Positions 59,143 to 64,000 of a stretch of 64,000 bases of DNA are shown in pieces (position 1 is the stretch's first letter; each line of letters opens with the position of its first letter). Source of the DNA: Flavobacteriales bacterium (GTDB taxonomy: Bacteria > Bacteroidota > Bacteroidia > Flavobacteriales_G > Salibacteraceae); the NCBI GenBank assembly GCA_018660685.1, contig JABJJW010000004.1, positions 1-64,000 on the forward strand, written 5' to 3'. The notes beneath the pieces are model-generated. The model saw nothing but the letters and a program-made list of their open reading frames with translations, had not been told where the DNA came from and searched no databases. Made by a program: the position numbers and the translations under genes.

Positions 59143-60240
59143 CTAAACGTTAAACCGAAAGTGCATGACGTCACCATCGTGGACGACGTATTCCTTTCCT
59201 TCAATTTTGAGCTTTCCAGCATCGCGTACAGCTGCTTCAGATTTGAAAGTTAAGTAGTCATCGTAACCGATTACTTCAGCGCGGATAAACCCTTTTTCAA
59301 AATCAGTGTGAATGACAGCTGCGGCTTGTGGCGCTTTGGTCCCTTCTTCGATTGTCCAAGCGCGAACTTCTTTCTCGCCGGCGGTAAAGTATGTCTGAAG
59401 CTTAAGCAGATCGTAGGCGCTGCGAATCATTTTGCTCACGCCGGCTTCGTCAAGTCCGAGATCATCCAAGAACATCTTTCGTTCATCGAACGTGTCGAGT
59501 GACGCAATATCAGCTTCAATGCCCACGCCAAGAACAAGCACCTCAGCGTCTTCGTCTGCAACGGCAGTTTTTACAAGCTCCACATATTCATTCCCATTTA
59601 CCGCAGATGCCTCATCAACATTGCATACATAGAGAACAGGTTTATCAGTCAAGAGGAATAAATCGCCTACTATTTCTCGTTCCTTCTCGTCGATGGGAGC
59701 AGATCGTGCAGACTTCCCGGTCTCCAGATGGATTCGATATTTCTCGTAGATGTCAAATACTTTCTTTGCTTCCTTCTCTCCTACTTGTGCTTGTTTCCTG
59801 ACTTTCTCGATTCTCTTTTCAAGCGTATCTAAATCTTTCAATTGGAGTTCCATGTCGATGACCTCCTTGTCTCTAACGGGGTCAACACTTCCATCAACAT
59901 GGACCACGTTTCCATCATCAAAGCATCGAAGAACATGAATGATGGCATCGCACTCGCGGATGTTTCCGAGGAATTTATTTCCGAGTCCCTCGCCTTTACT
60001 CGCTCCTTTAACGAGGCCGGCGATGTCAACGATTTCAATGGTTGTTGGCATGATGCGTTCTGGATTCACCAACTCGGCCAACTCGTTAAGACGCTCATCC
60101 GGTACCGTGATGGTTCCTACATTAGGCTCAATCGTACAAAAGGGAAAGTTAGCGGCCTGCGCTTTAGCGTTGCTCAAACAGTTGAACAATGTTGATTTTC
60201 CAACATTCGGTAATCCTACAATTCCACACTTCAATGCCAT
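59143..60240 (-). CDS. ychF: Redox-regulated ATPase YchF (Obg-family GTPase)
   Basis: Cytoplasmic P-loop protein of 365 residues, the usual YchF length. GLPNVGKSTLFNCLSNAKAQ (P-loop), DIAGLVKGASKGEGLGNKFL (switch/G3) and the C-terminal TGS domain (RAWTIEEGTKAPQAA, then KGFIRAEVIGYDDY). YchF binds the ribosome and hydrolyses ATP; it is involved in oxidative-stress and translation control. A -7 box lies 20 bases upstream. Confidence 0.96.
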   Translation of the reverse strand: MALKCGIVGLPNVGKSTLFNCLSNAKAQAANFPFCTIEPNVGTITVPDERLNELAELVNPERIMPTTIEIVDIAGLVKGASKGEGLGNKFLGNIRECDAIIHVLRCFDDGNVVHVDGSVDPVRDKEVIDMELQLKDLDTLEKRIEKVRKQAQVGEKEAKKVFDIYEKYRIHLETGKSARSAPIDEKEREIVGDLFLLTDKPVLYVCNVDEASAVNGNEYVELVKTAVADEDAEVLVLGVGIEADIASLDTFDERKMFLDDLGLDEAGVSKMIRSAYDLLKLQTYFTAGEKEVRAWTIEEGTKAPQAAAVIHTDFEKGFIRAEVIGYDDYLTFKSEAAVRDAGKLKIEGKEYVVHDGDVMHFRFNV

Positions 60241-60259
60241 GCTCTTTTCAATTGGGCGG

Positions 60260-60267
60260 CAAAGCTA
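60260..60267 (-). promoter_or_regulatory. -7 box of ychF
   Basis: Minus-strand TAGCTTTG, an exact TAnnTTTG match, 20 bases before the ATG. The -33 region is an AT-rich repeat. Confidence 0.5.
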
Positions 60268-60271
60268 TTTC

Positions 60272-60310
60272 TAATTAGTTGATTAGAAGATTGGAGAATT
60301 AGAAAATTGA
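60272..60310. repeat. Short ATTAG direct-repeat tract
   Basis: TAATTAGTTGATTAGAAGATTGG then AGAATTAGAAAATTGA: a degenerate unit around ATTAG/ATTGG four times. Similar tracts are common intergenic repeats in Bacteroidota genomes. Confidence 0.45.
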
Positions 60311-60404
60311 GCTTGCCGGGTTGTGTAAGTATGTTAAAACATGGTTGTCGCAGCAATGTTTAAATTTATTCGATCGTTACCCCTTAAATCACAGCACTTT
60401 AACC

Positions 60405-60689
60405 ATGAAAAGCAAGAACATCAAAATCGTCTTAATAGTCAGCGCTATCATCCTTACCATTCCGCTCATTGCGATGCAATTGACCACTGAAGTAGATTGG
60501 ACCACTATGGACTTCGTCATCGCAGCCATGTTGCTCGTAGGCTCGGGATTAATAATCAGCCTGATCATTGAGAAAGTTCAGAATTCTACGCAAAGAATTG
60601 TAGCCATAATTGGAATTGTGCTTCTGCTCATTCTTACTTGGGCAGAAATGGCTGTTGGGATATTTGGAACGCCGTTGGCTGGGAGTTGA
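60405..60689 (+). CDS. Small membrane protein (three helices)
   Basis: Protein of 94 residues, mostly hydrophobic: three predicted helices (IVLIVSAIILTIPLIAMQ, then FVIAAMLLVGSGLIISLIIE and VAIIGIVLLLILTWAEM). It resembles small conserved Bacteroidota membrane proteins of unknown function. The ATG at 60405 is preferred because the upstream in-frame sequence is not membrane-like. Convergent with the large T9SS gene, 2 bases apart. Confidence 0.75.
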   Translation: MKSKNIKIVLIVSAIILTIPLIAMQLTTEVDWTTMDFVIAAMLLVGSGLIISLIIEKVQNSTQRIVAIIGIVLLLILTWAEMAVGIFGTPLAGS

Positions 60690-60691
60690 AC

Positions 60692-63600
60692 CTATCTCAG
60701 GACAGTTACGTGCCCTTTCAAATTGATCGCTGGACGATCAGTACATGTAGTTTCCACATCAAGGAGGTAGTAATAAACGCCCTGTTCATTGTCCTCTCCG
60801 GTGGCCAATTTACCATCCCAATAATGATTGGAATGATTGGCTTCGAAGACTAAATTCCCCCAACGATTATAGACCGCTAAATGATACTTGGTAATCAATG
60901 ATCGGTCTTCGATCATTAGCCCAAAGTTGTCATTCAAACCATCGTAGTTTGGTGTGATGACGTTAGGTACCATGGCAAAAGAGTCGAGATTCACTTTGCG
61001 TGATTTAACCTCAATGGTATCGCCTGCTTCGCATCCGTTATGACTCATAATAGCCCACAGAAGTCCGGTGTCCGAGACAGCTATTGTGCGGCCAGTATCG
61101 CCATTGCTCCAGAACACTTTGCTAATAGACGTATCCACTGAAATGGTGACCGCCTCGCCTTGACAAATTGTTACATCGTCGCCGATTGAAAACTTGGGCG
61201 ATTCTTGGAAATTCACGTACATAGAATCCAGCGCGGAGCATACAGCGGACTGAATAGCAACCGAATAGTACCCGCTCTCATAGACGGTGGTATTTCTGAG
61301 TGTATCACCGTTTGACCAGAGCCATTCTGAACCAACCGGACCTGGAGCCACAATTCCATGACTGTCTTTGTCACAAACCAATTCATCTCCGGTGAGAAAC
61401 TCGAGAACCTCCCGCACTATTGTAATGGTGTCAGTATCAGAGCACAGAACTGAATTTCCAATGACCCAGTAAAGTCCTGTCGAATCTACTGTGATTTGGG
61501 AAGTTGTATCCCCAGTGCTCCACAAGTAAGATTCTAGATCAGAACCGAATGCGCTCAAGACCTTCGGTTGACAAATCGTTGTATCGGGTCCTAGATCTAC
61601 CAATGTCGGGCTGAGATCAACCCTGATGGTATCCGTTTTGGAGCAATATCCGTTTGTCACGGTAACCCATATGACGGTTGAAGTGTATACGGTGATCGTA
61701 TTCGTCGTATCCCCGTTTTTCCATAAAGTAGAACCTCCTTGATTTGTAACAGACAGGATTACAGAGTCTTCGCAAACGATGGTATCAAGTGTCCGGAAAT
61801 TCGAATAAGAAGCATACACATAAACGGTGTCAATGTCCTCACAAAAGCCATCCGACGCGGTCAGAATATATTGTCCTGTTGACGGGATGGTAATATTTTG
61901 TGTGGTATCACCTGTATTCCATTCAAACGTGATTCCTGAGCTAGGTCCCATAAATGTGAATCCAGGTTCGCATATACCAGTGTCTGGACCAAGCTCAAAT
62001 TCATAAGGAGGAATGATGATGATGTCGACCGTATCGGTGAATGTCCCACAAACGTTCGTAACCTCAAGCCAATACTGACCCGATGTGGTTATCTCAATCG
62101 TTTGACTAACCTCTCCTGTAGACCAAGTATAATTTGAGAATGAGCTGGTTGTAGTCAATTCTACAGTCTCAACGCACTCGAGTGGACCGTTTAATATTTC
62201 TATCGCACTGGTATCATACACTGTTACGATTAGGATGGCTGTGTCACTTAGCACACAACCGATCGTATCAAAGATTACGTACTTGACCTCATAGTTTCCA
62301 GGGGTAGTGAACGTATGACTAGGCGCTTCGAGGTTTGACGTGTCACCATCCCCAAAATCCCAATAATGGCTGAGACCAAGACTGCCGAAATTGGTAAATT
62401 GGGTTGTATATGGCACACATCCGGCGCTGTTAGGAGCAACTTGTGCGTTGGCAACTGCTGCTTGCACTTCCATATCTACTTTGAAAACTGTTAGATCATA
62501 AGTACCTCCATTTTGGTTCCCGGAATAAGCGTTTCCAGTAAGTGGAAAATACCCATTCGTACAAGTGGCTTGGTAGACAGCTCCCCTTTTATCAAATCGA
62601 CTTGTTCCACCATCAACATGTGAACCACCAGATCCGTAGTACGAACCCATCAGAATAGTGTCAGCCTCCGGCGATAAAACCAAAAGATAAAAGCCCCCTT
62701 GAGCCACCTGAACAGCATCTAAAGTGTCGAGACCTGAAGTTGCTCCATTTCCAGCGGCATAAATGTTCTTGCAATTGTCAACAAGAAATGCAGAGTGCGA
62801 CAAGTTTGTAAATGTCGTGGTCCAAAGCAGTGTGTCAAGGACATCTGAATACTTTCTGATATATGAATAAGTACCGGCGATTGGCCCAGCATATTTCCCA
62901 GAGTCAGCTACAATGTTGCTTGCAGTATTTGTGGACCCGAGGATGTATACGTCTCCGTGACGATCCAGTTGAAGGAAAAACGCCTTGTCATCGCCATTTG
63001 AGTCTGATTCTACAAGTGTGCTTTGGAGGATTTGTTCGCCATCTTCATCAAAGCGAGTAATGAAGGCATCGTGGCTTCCACTATTCCATGTCTCGTCATG
63101 AGCACCGGTGGTTGTCGGAAACTCAGGGCTGGCGGTAATTCCGCATACATAGACTGAATTATCCTTTGCTGGTTTTAAGTTGAAAGCACCGTCATTCATT
63201 GATCCACCTAGATATGTCGACCATTCCATCTGACTCAGATTGAAATTCAGCTTAAAGATTGCTCCATCCTGCCCTCCCCCTAAAGTATCCTGGTATGCAT
63301 TAGTAGTCACAGGAAAATCACTACTACTCGTTGTACTTGCTATAAAGACATTACTGTACACATCACAAACAACTTCACCCTTAAATCCTGAATATGAGGA
63401 TGAGATTACATTTTGGCCGTCATTATCGGCTCCGCCAATGTAGGTAGACCCAATTAATGAATCGCCGCTATCAGAAAGTACCGTTATACAGATATCCTGA
63501 GCTCCACCGAGGCTGTCCTGAAAAGCATTTGTCGAAGTAGGGTAATCTGTAGAGGCCGTTTTCCCTAAAACAATCACACTGTTGAATCCATTTACAACAA

Positions 63601-64000
63601 TGCTATGAACATATTCCGCTCCTGATCCGCCAATGTATGTGCTCCACAATAGATCGGAACCATCCTCATTCAATTTACTCAGTCCGATGTCCGTTCCTCC
63701 AGCGGCAAAATTCATCTGGAACGAACCAGAGTCTACTGGATATCCTGTTCCGAATGGCCGTCCTCCACCATAAATGTTTCCAAATTGATCGAAGGTCGCC
63801 GAGTGACCAAAAGTGTTTACGGTTGAACCAACATTTGTTGATGCAACCACAACAGGGTCAATAAATAAGTCGAAATTCTTATCATAGTCTCCTACAGCAT
63901 AGCTAACACGAAAGCCATCGAGTTTGAACGCACAATCAACCTCTACTCTTTCTCCTTTGATGAGTTGGTAAGCAATCGGTGCATGCTCAATCACTTCGAG
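60692..64000 (-). CDS. Giant SBBP/PKD-repeat type B T9SS protein (5' end outside window)
   Basis: Secreted surface protein, at least 1103 residues, whose start lies beyond the right edge (the frame is still open at base 64000). At the visible N-terminus is a DUF7948-like stretch (IEHAPIAYQLIKGERVEVDC); then a beta-propeller region of about 400 residues with SBBP-type repeats (DLLWSTYIGGSG, DSLIGSTYIGGADND, MEWSTYLGGSMND); a PKD domain (YWDFGDGDTSNLEAPSHTFT); about six Ig-like repeats with a YxWSTGDTTxxITV core (YLWSTGDTTSQITVDSTG); and a type B gliding-motility-associated sorting domain (VITPNYDGLNDNFGLMIED, then GVYYYLLDVE). Role likely adhesion or glycan binding (inference). Confidence 0.88.
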   Translation of the reverse strand, partial: LEVIEHAPIAYQLIKGERVEVDCAFKLDGFRVSYAVGDYDKNFDLFIDPVVVASTNVGSTVNTFGHSATFDQFGNIYGGGRPFGTGYPVDSGSFQMNFAAGGTDIGLSKLNEDGSDLLWSTYIGGSGAEYVHSIVVNGFNSVIVLGKTASTDYPTSTNAFQDSLGGAQDICITVLSDSGDSLIGSTYIGGADNDGQNVISSSYSGFKGEVVCDVYSNVFIASTTSSSDFPVTTNAYQDTLGGGQDGAIFKLNFNLSQMEWSTYLGGSMNDGAFNLKPAKDNSVYVCGITASPEFPTTTGAHDETWNSGSHDAFITRFDEDGEQILQSTLVESDSNGDDKAFFLQLDRHGDVYILGSTNTASNIVADSGKYAGPIAGTYSYIRKYSDVLDTLLWTTTFTNLSHSAFLVDNCKNIYAAGNGATSGLDTLDAVQVAQGGFYLLVLSPEADTILMGSYYGSGGSHVDGGTSRFDKRGAVYQATCTNGYFPLTGNAYSGNQNGGTYDLTVFKVDMEVQAAVANAQVAPNSAGCVPYTTQFTNFGSLGLSHYWDFGDGDTSNLEAPSHTFTTPGNYEVKYVIFDTIGCVLSDTAILIVTVYDTSAIEILNGPLECVETVELTTTSSFSNYTWSTGEVSQTIEITTSGQYWLEVTNVCGTFTDTVDIIIIPPYEFELGPDTGICEPGFTFMGPSSGITFEWNTGDTTQNITIPSTGQYILTASDGFCEDIDTVYVYASYSNFRTLDTIVCEDSVILSVTNQGGSTLWKNGDTTNTITVYTSTVIWVTVTNGYCSKTDTIRVDLSPTLVDLGPDTTICQPKVLSAFGSDLESYLWSTGDTTSQITVDSTGLYWVIGNSVLCSDTDTITIVREVLEFLTGDELVCDKDSHGIVAPGPVGSEWLWSNGDTLRNTTVYESGYYSVAIQSAVCSALDSMYVNFQESPKFSIGDDVTICQGEAVTISVDTSISKVFWSNGDTGRTIAVSDTGLLWAIMSHNGCEAGDTIEVKSRKVNLDSFAMVPNVITPNYDGLNDNFGLMIEDRSLITKYHLAVYNRWGNLVFEANHSNHYWDGKLATGEDNEQGVYYYLLDVETTCTDRPAINLKGHVTVLR

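Noticed and set aside
1-64000. tRNA, rRNA, riboswitch or CRISPR loci
   Set aside because: None could be recognised by eye. A short tRNA may have been missed, so absence is not claimed strongly.

Overview
The window looks like chromosomal DNA from a free-living, probably marine or aquatic, member of the Bacteroidota (Flavobacteriia/Cryomorphaceae-like by feel; this is inference). The evidence is direct: several type IX secretion (T9SS) C-terminal sorting domains of type A and type B, SprB and PKD repeats, SusC-like carboxypeptidase-regulatory domains, many lipoproteins, fused E1 alpha/beta ketoacid dehydrogenase, DUF4920 and DUF6913 family proteins, and many -7 promoter boxes of the Bacteroidota form TAnnTTTG upstream of genes that lack a clear Shine-Dalgarno sequence. 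No rRNA, tRNA, CRISPR array, prophage or complete insertion sequence was recognised by eye.

Layout. 1-4.5 kb: end of an OmpA/TSP3-repeat outer-membrane protein, an NhaC-type antiporter, a SprB-repeat T9SS protein with a CxxCH motif, and a truncated NDH-2 remnant. 4.6-10.3 kb: DUF4920 lipoprotein, fused E1 dehydrogenase, three paralogous EGF-module lipoproteins, an acidic lipoprotein and a SUI1-type factor. 10.3-14.5 kb: a tightly coupled PIG-L deacetylase / 34-residue membrane protein / sodium-solute symporter operon. 14.6-22.5 kb: a secreted vWA-like protein, KAS III, fatty acid desaturase, YebC, methyltransferases. 22.5-28.5 kb: two broken genes (a LigB dioxygenase with one in-frame amber codon and a truncated GNAT), a sialidase-like T9SS protein, an M3 peptidase and a frameshifted DUF4386 gene. 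28.5-34.5 kb: a repeat-rich stretch carrying pepT, rluF and two alpha/beta hydrolases separated by copies of a composite dispersed repeat.

34.5-43.4 kb is housekeeping: lipA-rocD, a cupin protein, HU, a ribosomal THX protein with an H1-like tail, a cysteine-dioxygenase/methyltransferase fusion, YqgE, and a coupled rhomboid / aminotransferase IV / Nnr cluster. 43.4-51 kb holds cell-envelope and secreted proteins (PD40-TPR protein, a very large PKD adhesin-like protein, M28 peptidase). 51.1-55 kb is a metal-uptake locus: a TonB-dependent receptor divergent from a DtxR/MntR regulator and a ZIP transporter, with mirror-image promoters. 55-64 kb: MsrB, dapA-DUF6913, a ferredoxin, YchF and a giant SBBP/PKD type-B T9SS protein that runs off the right edge.

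Nothing here is clearly a new defence or mobile system. The best candidates for undescribed biology are the 34-residue symporter-associated protein, the CDO-methyltransferase fusion, the composite dispersed repeats that supply stop codons to flanking genes, the EGF-lipoprotein cluster and the metal-uptake divergent promoter.
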